Assembly: GCA_002771615.1 (NCBI GenBank)
Contig: PCSD01000047.1
Location: 1 to 21,290, forward strand
Length of the DNA: 21,290 nucleotides
Origin: Candidatus Falkowbacteria bacterium CG23_combo_of_CG06-09_8_20_14_all_49_15
GTDB lineage: Bacteria; Patescibacteriota; Patescibacteriia; Patescibacteriales; UM-FILTER-48-10
Direction of reading: 5' to 3'
Shown here: positions 1 to 8,487 of the stretch, piece after piece
Position numbering within the stretch: the stretch's first letter is position 1
Layout: each line of letters opens with the position of its first letter
The notes under the pieces: model-generated
Seen by the model: the letters and a program-made list of their open reading frames with translations, nothing else
Told to the model about the DNA's origin: nothing
Databases searched by the model: none
Position numbers and translations under genes: made by a program

Positions 1-1
1 C

Positions 2-1492
2 GGCGCGGGTGGAACAATTACGGATGGTACGATCACTAACGATGATTTAGCTGCTGGTTCATTTACGAAGATTACCGGCATTGGTGCATTATTATCACTC
101 ACAGTCAATGGCAATATTGCTGTCACCGGCACGGTTGACGGTTATGATATTTCAAATTATGGGCCATATTTTATCCCTACTCCTGGTACAAACGGCCAAG
201 TATGGAAATCAGACGGTAATGGCCAGGGTTATTGGGGAACTGACTTGACTGGCACAGTGGCTGAAGTTGACGGAGTGATTGGTAATGAAATTGTCAATGT
301 CACTAATGGCACATTAGTCCGTTCTGGCGCTGGCACAGCCGCCAGTCAATATACAGTGGGCTTGAATTTGACCTCAGCTAATACCTGGACAGGGGCGCAG
401 ACTTTCAATGCGAACACGAATTTTCCCGGCTCCGGCGTTTGGAATACGTCCGGCAATGTCGGCATTGGCATTACTAATCCCACCCAAAAGTTGCATGTTA
501 ATGGCAATGTTCGGGCAAATCAATTTTGTATCGGCACAAATTGTCTTTCTTCCTGGCCAGCCGGTTCATCAGGCGATATAACGGCTGTTAATGCCGGCAC
601 AGGTTTAACTGGCGGCGGTAGCAGTGGCGATGTGACTCTTTCAGCTAATACTAATGTTTTGCAAATGCGTGTGTCTGGCACTTGCGCGGCTGGGTCTTCA
701 ATCAGGACAATTAACGCTGATGGCTCTGTCGCCTGCGAAACTGATGATTTAGGCGTGGGGGGATCCGGCTCAGCTAATTATGCACCAAAATGGTCAAGCG
801 GAACAACCCTGACTAATTCCATGATTTATGATAATGGTTCAGCTGTTGGCATCAATACAAATAATCCCACTTATCGTTTAAGTGTTAATGGCAATACTCA
901 AGCTAATGCTTTTTGTTTAGGTTATGATTGCCGTTCTTCTTGGTGGCCGAGCAATACGGTTGGTGGAGGAGGGACAGTTAATTATTTAACCAAATGGACA
1001 AGTGACAACACTATTGGTACAGCGCCAATTTATTGTAATAGCAATACATGTGTATTTCAATCACCAAACGCTACGGGTGGAGCAATTCAAACTTCAACTT
1101 CTTATCCTGGACAATTACATTATAATGCGGATACGCACAATTTTCGCAGTAGATCAGGAGGGGTTTCTTTCGGCTCATGGACAAATTCAGGTCTGGGAAT
1201 TGTGGGGGGGTTGGGCGCAAGCAGTTTAACTATAAACAACAGCGCTACAATTGGACAAAATCTGACGGTTGGCTCGCTAATTACAACTCCTGGCGAAATA
1301 AGGGCCGGCTCATTGGGTAGGAGTGCTTGCCATTGGATACAGATTCAAAATTGCGGCCATTATTGTGGCGCAAATATAATGTTTACTGGAATTTGCCCAA
1401 ATGGTGAATATCAGGCTGGTTATAGATACAAAACCTGGAATGAATTATCTGTGTATAACTTTGAAATATACTGCTGCAAACCTGGCAATTAG
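2..1492 (+). CDS. Adhesin/tail-fibre-like repetitive surface protein (5' truncated)
   Basis: The reading frame is open from base 2 to a TAG stop, giving 496 visible residues; the true start lies outside the window. The product is rich in Gly, Ser, Thr and Asn and built of short beta-type modules. Motifs such as VGIG.TNP..KLHVNGN and AGTGLTGGG..GDVTLS are widespread in phage tail fibres and in secreted repeat proteins of uncultured bacteria. A 35-residue module occurs twice (bases 452-556 and 839-943), each holding two Cys. A second module, NY..KW.S..T.....IY.N, precedes the second 35-residue copy and recurs near base 980. The last ~65 residues form a different domain with six Cys and many aromatics, probably disulphide-bonded outside the cell. 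Base composition differs strongly from the next gene (21 G/C in bases 841-900 against 41 in 1801-1860, counted by hand). The role as an adhesin is inferred from architecture only. Confidence 0.8.
   Translation, partial: GAGGTITDGTITNDDLAAGSFTKITGIGALLSLTVNGNIAVTGTVDGYDISNYGPYFIPTPGTNGQVWKSDGNGQGYWGTDLTGTVAEVDGVIGNEIVNVTNGTLVRSGAGTAASQYTVGLNLTSANTWTGAQTFNANTNFPGSGVWNTSGNVGIGITNPTQKLHVNGNVRANQFCIGTNCLSSWPAGSSGDITAVNAGTGLTGGGSSGDVTLSANTNVLQMRVSGTCAAGSSIRTINADGSVACETDDLGVGGSGSANYAPKWSSGTTLTNSMIYDNGSAVGINTNNPTYRLSVNGNTQANAFCLGYDCRSSWWPSNTVGGGGTVNYLTKWTSDNTIGTAPIYCNSNTCVFQSPNATGGAIQTSTSYPGQLHYNADTHNFRSRSGGVSFGSWTNSGLGIVGGLGASSLTINNSATIGQNLTVGSLITTPGEIRAGSLGRSACHWIQIQNCGHYCGANIMFTGICPNGEYQAGYRYKTWNELSVYNFEIYCCKPGN
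452..556 (+). repeat. 35-residue coding module, copy 1
   Basis: It encodes a unit that begins GNVGIGITNP, continues with LHVNGN and ends CLSSW. It has the same length, in the same frame, as the copy at 839-943, with matching GI..NP, L.VNGN..AN.FC.G..C and SSW positions. The two Cys lie five residues apart. Confidence 0.85.
839..943 (+). repeat. 35-residue coding module, copy 2
   Basis: It encodes a unit that begins SAVGINTNNP and ends CRSSW, aligning without gaps to the module at 452-556. The DNA has diverged more than the protein pattern, which points to an old duplication kept by selection. Confidence 0.85.
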
Positions 1493-1585
1493 AGTAATAA
1501 ATTTAATTAACTTTAAGTAAAAAATTAAACTCCTGTTTGTTATCCAAAAGCGGATTTAATTTTTTGCCACAAAAACATGTTCACA

Positions 1586-1591
1586 AGGAGG
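1586..1591 (+). promoter_or_regulatory. Shine-Dalgarno sequence fixing the start of the lamin-tail gene
   Basis: AGGAGG lies nine bases before the ATG at 1601. It decides for that start over the in-frame ATG at 1577, which would sit upstream of the ribosome site. It is the only strong Shine-Dalgarno sequence I found in front of any gene in the window. Confidence 0.85.
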
Positions 1592-1600
1592 GAAAAGAAA

Positions 1601-2902
1601 ATGCCCCAAGCGCTTGGCGCCGGCATTTTTTGTTTGGCTGTGCTGGCCTGGGCCGCGGCTGACGCGCCGCGCGCTCTCTCTGCCCCGGCTGACCATCTGG
1701 TCATCAACGAGGTGCAGATTGACAGCCTGATCGGCGCGGGCGGCACGGACGATGACTGGGTGGAAATTTACAATCCGACCGCCGCGCCAATCGCACTGGA
1801 CGGCTGGTCTGTGCAGAAAACCACCGGCACGGGCGGCACCTTGGTCCGCGTGCCTTTGGCCGGCACCATCGCGGCGCGCGGCTATTGGCTGATCGTCCGC
1901 AATGGCGCGACCACCAATCCTGATCTTGCTAACCAAGCCGACACTTTGGCGAGCGATAATTTTTCTTTGGCCGCGAATAACATCGTTTATCTGGCCAACA
2001 ACAACGAAAATATCACCGGCGCCGATGACGAAAATATTATTGACCGGGTGGGCTGGGGCACGGCGGAAAATTACGAAGGCGCTGGGCCGGCGCCGGCCAT
2101 CACGGAAGCCAAAAGCATCAGCCGGACGCCGGACGGCGAGGACACGGACGACAACCAAACAGATTTTACTATAACTAATCCCACGCCCCGCTCCAGCGCT
2201 TACACATCCGAGGACAACGGCCTGGACGGCGAAGTTCTTTTCACGTTAATACTGGCCGATCCGGCCGTTTCCGATCTCACGCCGGTGAGCGCCACCATCA
2301 ATTTTTCCGCCAACAGCGCTGGTTCGGCGCAAGCGGAATACGGACTGAGCGCGGCTTACGGACAAAGCACGCCGGCCGCGCCGATCACGGCCGGCGCCAG
2401 CGCCATCGGACTCACCGGCCTGGCTTGCGGGACAGAATATCATTTTACCGTCAACGGACAGGATGAAAGCGGCGCGGAAACGGACGCGACTCTTGACGCC
2501 ACTTTCACCACCCTGCCCTGCGGCTTGAGATTGGACGGCTTGGCCATGACCAAGACCGGCGCCAAGGCGAAAAATAATTACGAAGAAGGCTGGGAATGGC
2601 AATTCGCTTTGACTATCTGGGACGCGCAAGAAACCCGGGTCAAAATGAAATTCCAGCCCTGGACCGGCCCGAACAACGCGCTCATCAATGCCGGCGGCCA
2701 GATGCGCTTCAGCGCGAACGCCGGCGCCAGCTGGGTTGAGATTGGCGCGAATAACGAATATCCGGGCCAAAGCGCGGATGTGAGCGGCCTTGACTTGTCC
2801 GCGGAACCGGGCAGACAAATCAACATTATTGTTCAGATGAAAGTGCCGCTATCCTCACCAGCCGGACATTATACTTCCGCTTACGGCCTCTTGACGGAAT
2901 AA
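1601..2902 (+). CDS. Secreted lamin-tail-domain protein
   Basis: 433 residues. Residues 1-28 form a hydrophobic export signal ending around ALSA. Residues ~32-165 match the lamin-tail domain (LTD, PF00932 family): HLVINEVQ, then DDDWVEIYNP, LDGWSVQK, GYWLIVRN and later IIDRVGWG. This immunoglobulin-like fold is common in exported bacterial proteins, often as a surface-binding module. Residues ~215-305 resemble a fibronectin type III domain (ATINFSANSAGSAQAEYG, then GLACGTEYHFTVNGQD). Residues ~306-433 are a further beta-rich region that I cannot name. There is no LPXTG motif or C-terminal membrane anchor, so it is probably released or held non-covalently. High GC and its own strong Shine-Dalgarno set it apart from the gene before it. 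No enzyme motif is visible; ligand and role are unknown. Confidence 0.85.
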   Translation: MPQALGAGIFCLAVLAWAAADAPRALSAPADHLVINEVQIDSLIGAGGTDDDWVEIYNPTAAPIALDGWSVQKTTGTGGTLVRVPLAGTIAARGYWLIVRNGATTNPDLANQADTLASDNFSLAANNIVYLANNNENITGADDENIIDRVGWGTAENYEGAGPAPAITEAKSISRTPDGEDTDDNQTDFTITNPTPRSSAYTSEDNGLDGEVLFTLILADPAVSDLTPVSATINFSANSAGSAQAEYGLSAAYGQSTPAAPITAGASAIGLTGLACGTEYHFTVNGQDESGAETDATLDATFTTLPCGLRLDGLAMTKTGAKAKNNYEEGWEWQFALTIWDAQETRVKMKFQPWTGPNNALINAGGQMRFSANAGASWVEIGANNEYPGQSADVSGLDLSAEPGRQINIIVQMKVPLSSPAGHYTSAYGLLTE

Positions 2903-2915
2903 AAATTAAGGAAGC

Positions 2916-2943
2916 GCGCCCGTCCGCGACCGCGGACGGGCGC
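2916..2943 (+). other. GC-rich stem-loop between two secreted-protein genes
   Basis: The arms GCGCCCGTCCGCG (2916-2928) and CGCGGACGGGCGC (2931-2943) are perfectly complementary around AC; a realistic fold is 12 bp with a four-base loop. No T-run follows (TTGAATATTT), so it is not a standard intrinsic terminator. It starts 13 bases after the stop of the lamin-tail gene and ends 10 bases before the next ATG. It could be a 3'-end stabiliser, a weak terminator or a translational control element. Confidence 0.7.
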
Positions 2944-2953
2944 TTGAATATTT

Positions 2954-3565
2954 ATGAAAATAATATTGCCTATTTTTCTCCTCTTGTCCTTTCTTCCTGT
3001 CCAAGCCGAAGCAAGTGAAATTTTCGGCTTGATCAGCACCAACCCGGCCGCGCCGACAGTCAACCCGCCGGCCGCGGACAGCGAGCAAACTGGCCAACCA
3101 ATCCCGCCCGTCCCGAGCGGGCAAAATCAAACCGGCGCCACTGCTCTATGGCCGAGCGCTAATCTGACAACATACGAAAAAAATCAGATTTTAAAAAACA
3201 CCGAGAAGACGGACACGGGCGTCAAAGTGCTGGGCGCGTATTATTACCCGGACGGCAGCCTGGTGCGCGGGCCGGATAAAAAAATCTTTGTTATTTTTGG
3301 ACGCTATAAAACATTAATTCATAATTTGATTGCCTTGCAAAAATATCACGGCCAGGAAATAATTAGCATCAGCGCGGAAGAAATAAGCGGTTTTATTCCT
3401 CGGCAATGCCGGCCCGGTGACCTGATCCGGGAAAAAGGCGGAGTAAAAATATTTTTTGTGCAAAAAAACGGAAAAGAATACGTCCCCAACCTGACGATAT
3501 TACGCCAGCACTATAGCGGGCAAAAAATCCATAACCTGGACAAGGACGAAATGGGAAAATATTAA
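2954..3565 (+). CDS. Secreted protein with two ~47-residue repeats
   Basis: 203 residues. Residues 1-20 form a signal peptide (MKIILPIFLLLSFLPV, likely cleaved near QAEA). Residues ~28-70 are a Pro/Ala/Gln-rich linker. Residues 101-147 and 155-203 are two divergent copies of one unit: G.L(V/I)R, then KIF(V/F), then a hydrophobic N-L-.-.-L stretch, then GQ.I followed by an acidic pair. The second copy (GDLIREK, VKIFFVQKNGKEYV) fits a repeat I know from exported proteins of uncultured candidate-phylum bacteria, roughly 'DG.L(I/V)+G....VY.(I/V).+GKKR.IP'. Its function is not established. The first copy lacks the usual Gly-Lys-Lys turn. There is no Shine-Dalgarno; a GC-rich hairpin ends 10 bases before ATG. 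It is probably a cell-envelope or extracellular protein expressed next to the lamin-tail gene. Confidence 0.75.
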   Translation: MKIILPIFLLLSFLPVQAEASEIFGLISTNPAAPTVNPPAADSEQTGQPIPPVPSGQNQTGATALWPSANLTTYEKNQILKNTEKTDTGVKVLGAYYYPDGSLVRGPDKKIFVIFGRYKTLIHNLIALQKYHGQEIISISAEEISGFIPRQCRPGDLIREKGGVKIFFVQKNGKEYVPNLTILRQHYSGQKIHNLDKDEMGKY

Positions 3566-3569
3566 GCAT

Positions 3570-3597
3570 TTACAAAAATTATAAAATATACTATAAT
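3570..3597 (+). promoter_or_regulatory. Sigma-70-type promoter for the GNAT gene
   Basis: TTACAA (3570-3575) and a perfect TATAAT (3592-3597) are separated by 16 bases. Transcription would start near 3604, the first bases of the stem-loop at 3603-3624. It lies in the AT-rich gap after the preceding stop codon. Confidence 0.65.
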
Positions 3598-3602
3598 ATC
3601 GC

Positions 3603-3624
3603 AATAGTAGCTAATGCTACTATT
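3603..3624 (+). other. Stem-loop at the predicted mRNA 5' end, just before the GNAT start
   Basis: AATAGTAGC (3603-3611) and GCTACTATT (3616-3624) are perfect complements around TAAT, followed by TTCT and the ATG at 3629. Given the promoter at 3570-3597, it would form the 5' end of the message. It could equally act as a weak terminator for the gene upstream. Confidence 0.65.
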
Positions 3625-3628
3625 TTCT

Positions 3629-4336
3629 ATGGAAAAAATCGTTAAAATCACAGATAAAAAGAACTTAGCCAACAAAAAAGCGCTACGCGAAGTGCAGGCG
3701 ATTATGCGGGCCCAATTTCCCGGTCTGGAAACGGAAAAAATTGACAACCTGCCATTTGTTGTCTTCGGCCGCCCGCGCAAAAGCTACAGCTACAGCCTGT
3801 GGATCGCCGCTGATGAGCGGGAAAATATCCTCGGCTTCATCAATTATTCTTTTTTTTCCCGTGATAATTTTTATTTCCTTGACCATCTGGCAACCGCCCC
3901 CGGCCTGACCGGCAAAGGCATTGGCGGACGCTTGTACGAATTTCTGCGGGCCAAGGCGCGGGAAGCCGAGGCGGTGGGCATATTTTTTGAATGCCTGAAC
4001 GATAATCCGGCCGGGGAAAAAAACGCCGGCCTTTTAAAACAAAACCAAGCGCGCCTGAAATTCTACGAACGCTACGGCGCCCGCCCGATCGCCAACAACC
4101 GATATGAGGAAAAAGTGCATCCGGACAACAATTCCACCCTGCTCGTTTTTGACCCCTTGGACGCGGCAATCAACCTGGACCGCTATCATATCCGCAAAAT
4201 CGTCCGCAAAATCGTCTTGAAAAAGTATTCCGATTTCTGCCCGCCGGACTATATCAAAAGGATCGTCAATTCCTTTGTTGATCCGCTGGTTACGCTCCGG
4301 CCGCCGCTTTATCCGGGCGACCAAAATAGAAAATAA
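3629..4336 (+). CDS. GNAT-family N-acetyltransferase with C-terminal extension
   Basis: 235 residues. GNAT enzymes transfer acetyl from acetyl-CoA to an amine. The acetyl-CoA loop is visible as ATAPGLTGKGIGGRLYEFLR (residues ~90-109), preceded by the beta strand FYFLDHL. Motif B-like LKFYERYGARPI follows around residue 145. The last ~65 residues (RYHIRKIVRKIVLKKYSDFC, then PPDYI and VTLRPPLY) are an extension. From memory, a similar extension occurs in GNAT proteins that accompany or are fused to bacterial histone-deacetylase-like enzymes; no such enzyme is encoded here. I chose ATG 3629 over the in-frame ATG at 3614 because 3614 lies inside the hairpin loop. Substrate unknown. Confidence 0.8.
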   Translation: MEKIVKITDKKNLANKKALREVQAIMRAQFPGLETEKIDNLPFVVFGRPRKSYSYSLWIAADERENILGFINYSFFSRDNFYFLDHLATAPGLTGKGIGGRLYEFLRAKAREAEAVGIFFECLNDNPAGEKNAGLLKQNQARLKFYERYGARPIANNRYEEKVHPDNNSTLLVFDPLDAAINLDRYHIRKIVRKIVLKKYSDFCPPDYIKRIVNSFVDPLVTLRPPLYPGDQNRK

Positions 4337-4339
4337 ACA

Positions 4340-4367
4340 ACATTCAATATTCAACACACAATATCCA
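4340..4367. repeat. Degenerate seven-base tandem repeat
   Basis: Four consecutive heptamers can be read: ACATTCA, ATATTCA, ACACACA, ATATCCA. They lie in the 219-base spacer between the GNAT gene and typA. The rest of that spacer shows a possible TATAAT at 4376-4381 without a good -35, and a terminator-like hairpin at 4528-4555. A similar heptad tract is at 21164-21198. Confidence 0.5.
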
Positions 4368-4527
4368 AGATTTTATATAATATGGCTGGAATAAAAATCC
4401 GAATTACCTAATGGAAACATTTTATATTTACGGCCTGCGGATTATAAAATAGCGGCCAATTTACCTTCGCCGCCGGCTTAATAAATTTATTGGTTATCTT
4501 TTTTATTCCGCCCGCATATCCGGGACG

Positions 4528-4555
4528 GCTAACTAAAGTTAGCTTTTTTATTTTT
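4528..4555 (+). terminator. Terminator-like hairpin and T-tract abutting the typA start codon
   Basis: GCTAACT (4528-4534) and AGTTAGC (4537-4543) pair, followed by TTTTTT, A and TTTTT, which runs directly into ATG at 4556. It could end transcription coming from the GNAT gene. If typA is transcribed from upstream of it, it would act as an attenuator. I found no convincing typA promoter between it and the start codon, where there is no room for one. Confidence 0.6.
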
Positions 4556-6352
<1,797 letters not shown>

Positions 6353-6395
6353 CCTCGCGGCGGCACAAATTCAGCTGGCCGTTATGCTTAACACG

Positions 6396-6421
6396 AAAAA
6401 CGCCTTTTAAAGGCGTTTTTT
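6396..6421. terminator. Bidirectional intrinsic terminator between convergent genes
   Basis: AAAAACGCC (6396-6404) pairs with GGCGTTTTT (6412-6420) around TTTTAAA; six T follow on the plus strand and five A precede it. It can end typA transcription and, on the other strand, the glycosyltransferase operon that stops at 6505. The rest of the 152-base gap shows nothing else I can name. Confidence 0.9.
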
Positions 6422-6504
6422 CCTGGCAAATTATGCGATTAATCCTGTTTATTATTGGTATCTATAAATCCTCGGCGCCGCTGTAAAAAAACGCCTCGCC
6501 ATTT

Positions 6505-7353
6505 TTATTTATTAGGCTCACGCAGGCGATAATATCTTTGCCGGGGATCGCCGCGCCAAAAATGCTTTAACCGGTAATAAAGAGAATCAACGACATGGCG
6601 GCGCAAGGCCCGATTCCGAAAGAAGGCCCGAAAGCCCCCGGCACTCGCCCGCCGCCCGTCCGCGCCAACCATGGCCAAAGGATAATAGACCACGCGGTAG
6701 CCGCGCGCCCAAGCCTGATAGCAGATTTCCACATCGGACATGAACAAAAAATAGGCGCAGGAAAAACCACCAGCCGCTTCCCAGACCGCCCGCCGGATCA
6801 GCTGGCAGGAAGACTGCAGCCAATCAACATCCTGGATCTGCCCATAATCCAAATGCCTCATCTCGTCGTAAGCGACCCGGTCGCGAAAAACCGGCCAATT
6901 GCGCAAACGAGTGCGCCTGGCCACTTGCAGGATGAATTTCGGCCAGGCTCGGATGGTCATGGCCGTCTGTCCGTCCGTGTTGATCTGTTTCGGACCCAGG
7001 ATGCCGATGTCCGGATGATTGTCCAGATAGGCAATCATTTTGTCCAGCGCGGCCGGATCCCGCCAAACGATGTCCGGGTTGGCGATCAGCACATAATCGC
7101 CGGCAATGACCGGGCAGACCAGCCGATGCGCCCGCGCGTAGCCGATATTTTTCTGATTGACCAACAAGACCAGATTTTCCTGCTGATTCAAGGGTTTGAG
7201 AACCTCGGCCTCGGACGGATCGCAGGAATTGTCAATGACGATAATTTTCCAAAGATAGGGATTGTTTTGCGCGTTCAAGGAACGGACATTTTCCACAGTC
7301 TGCCGGGCTTTGTGATAATTCAAAATAATCGCCGTCGCTTTTATGGCAGGCAT
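6505..7353 (-). CDS. GT2-family glycosyltransferase (rhamnosyltransferase-like)
   Basis: 282 residues. It has the GT-A fold of WbbL/RfbF-like enzymes, which transfer a sugar from a nucleotide donor onto a surface glycan at the inner membrane face. TAIILNYHKA opens the domain, followed by IIVIDNS, NQKNIGYARA and LIANPDI (the Asn-Pro-Asp metal-site motif). The acceptor-site region follows as FMSDVEICYQAWARGY. Where relatives usually have a His before the Gly/Ser-rich turn, this protein has MVGADGRRAS, so that His is absent. I chose ATG 7353 because the longer frame (to 7392) overlaps the preceding gene; the ATG is five bases after that gene's stop. Last gene of the operon, followed by the 6396-6421 terminator. 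Donor sugar not determinable. Confidence 0.88.
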   Translation of the reverse strand: MPAIKATAIILNYHKARQTVENVRSLNAQNNPYLWKIIVIDNSCDPSEAEVLKPLNQQENLVLLVNQKNIGYARAHRLVCPVIAGDYVLIANPDIVWRDPAALDKMIAYLDNHPDIGILGPKQINTDGQTAMTIRAWPKFILQVARRTRLRNWPVFRDRVAYDEMRHLDYGQIQDVDWLQSSCQLIRRAVWEAAGGFSCAYFLFMSDVEICYQAWARGYRVVYYPLAMVGADGRRASAGGFRAFFRNRALRRHVVDSLYYRLKHFWRGDPRQRYYRLREPNK

Positions 7354-7358
7354 AAAAT

Positions 7359-8432
7359 TTACCAAAAAATTAAATGTTTGACGATTTGCCAATAGATATT
7401 AAACAGCGGATTGGCAACATAAGTCAAGAGCGGATTGGCCACTTCTTGAAATTCAATCCGGCCGGAAAAATCAGACAATAAGGCGCGGTCAGTCAAGAGC
7501 CTGATTCGGCGGATCAATTTCCGTTTCGCCGCGATCCGTTGCCAGACGGACGGCCGGAGAAAGAAAAGATAGATGGCTAATTTTTCTTTTCCCCAGCCGG
7601 AAGCCAAGGCGAAAAAAAGCATGCCGGCGTCCATGGCCGCCCAAGCCGGAGCCAAGAGCAATAAAGTCGGCCAGCGGTAATAATAAAGCATGATCAGATA
7701 ACGATTGCGCTCCATGTAAGACAACATGCGAAGACTGCGACTGAATTCATACTTATGATAGACAATCGCCCGCGGCGCCAGCCGGATTTCATAAGCGCTG
7801 ATCTTGGCCCGCAGGCTGTATTCCAAATCATCGTGATACATATACAATTGCTCTTCTTCGCCGCCTAAAGATTCGTATACTGACCGCCGGAGCATGAAAG
7901 CGCAGCCGCTCGCGTAACCTTTAAGCAAAGGGTGATCACCAATAAAACGATCCGGCTGCTGATATCCGTCGGTAAAAGCAAAACCGAGAAAATGGGCAAT
8001 ATTTCCCAAACTATTGATTTTTGGATTTTTTTTATCTTCATCATTTTTCGGATAGAGCAGGATTTTGGCCTGGACCAGTCCGGCGCGCGGGTGCGCGGCC
8101 AAAGCCGCGGCCATTTCCGTTAAACACTGCCGGTCAAAAACCACATCCAAATTGGCAATGAAAAAATAATCACAGCCGTCACGCGCGGCCGCGGCTAAAC
8201 CAACATTGTTGGCGGCCGCGTAATTGCCGTCCGAACGCCCGATCCAATGCGCTTCCGGAAAATTATCTTTCACAAAGCGGCCGGCATCCGGCGAACAATT
8301 TTCCACCAAATAAACTTTAATTAAAGCGCTTGGGTAAGTTTGCCCGCGCAAACTATCGCGGCAATCCGCCAGGAAGCGGCGGGCGTAATCTTTGTAGCCG
8401 ACCAGGATAATGCCGATTTTTTTATCTGCCAT
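7359..8432 (-). CDS. GT2-family glycosyltransferase with C-terminal hydrophobic segment
   Basis: 357 residues. The GT-A domain reads KIGIILVGYKDY at the N-terminus, then VYLVENCSPD, then NYAAANNVGL, then FFIANLDVVF with an Asn-Leu-Asp variant of the metal-site motif. The catalytic-base region is MYHDDLEYSLRAK, followed by IVYHKYEFSRS with the conserved His. Residues ~240-290 are hydrophobic (RYLIMLYYYRWPTLLLLAPA, then AGMLFFALASG), consistent with one or two membrane passes that anchor it to the inner membrane. A GGAG lies 13 bases before ATG, too far to be an ideal ribosome site. It follows the gene at 8488-9357 after 55 bases and is five bases ahead of the next start, suggesting coupling. 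Acceptor unknown. Confidence 0.88.
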   Translation of the reverse strand: MADKKIGIILVGYKDYARRFLADCRDSLRGQTYPSALIKVYLVENCSPDAGRFVKDNFPEAHWIGRSDGNYAAANNVGLAAAARDGCDYFFIANLDVVFDRQCLTEMAAALAAHPRAGLVQAKILLYPKNDEDKKNPKINSLGNIAHFLGFAFTDGYQQPDRFIGDHPLLKGYASGCAFMLRRSVYESLGGEEEQLYMYHDDLEYSLRAKISAYEIRLAPRAIVYHKYEFSRSLRMLSYMERNRYLIMLYYYRWPTLLLLAPAWAAMDAGMLFFALASGWGKEKLAIYLFFLRPSVWQRIAAKRKLIRRIRLLTDRALLSDFSGRIEFQEVANPLLTYVANPLFNIYWQIVKHLIFW

Positions 8433-8487
8433 ACGCCAAAATTATCTCCAAAACCAAAATTAAAATGACGCGCCAGTCAAGCACCTT

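Noticed and set aside
1..1492. Phage tail fibre with an S74 self-cleaving chaperone end
   Set aside because: The C-terminal region is Cys-rich and lacks the Ser-Asp-.-.-Lys type motif of that domain, and there are no phage genes nearby.
1502..1529. TTTAATT/AATTAAA inverted repeat after the first gene as a terminator
   Set aside because: Seven AT-only pairs with a 14-base loop and no T-run is too weak to support.
4382..4452. Two overlapping mini-frames (MAGIKIRIT and METFYIYGLRIIK) before typA, sharing the bases TAATG
   Set aside because: Very short, no ribosome site and no relation to a regulatory amino acid; likely chance in an AT-rich spacer.
6595..7395. 266-codon open frame opposite the GT2 gene at 6505-7353
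   Set aside because: Antisense to a gene with the full GT2 motif order; no independent support.
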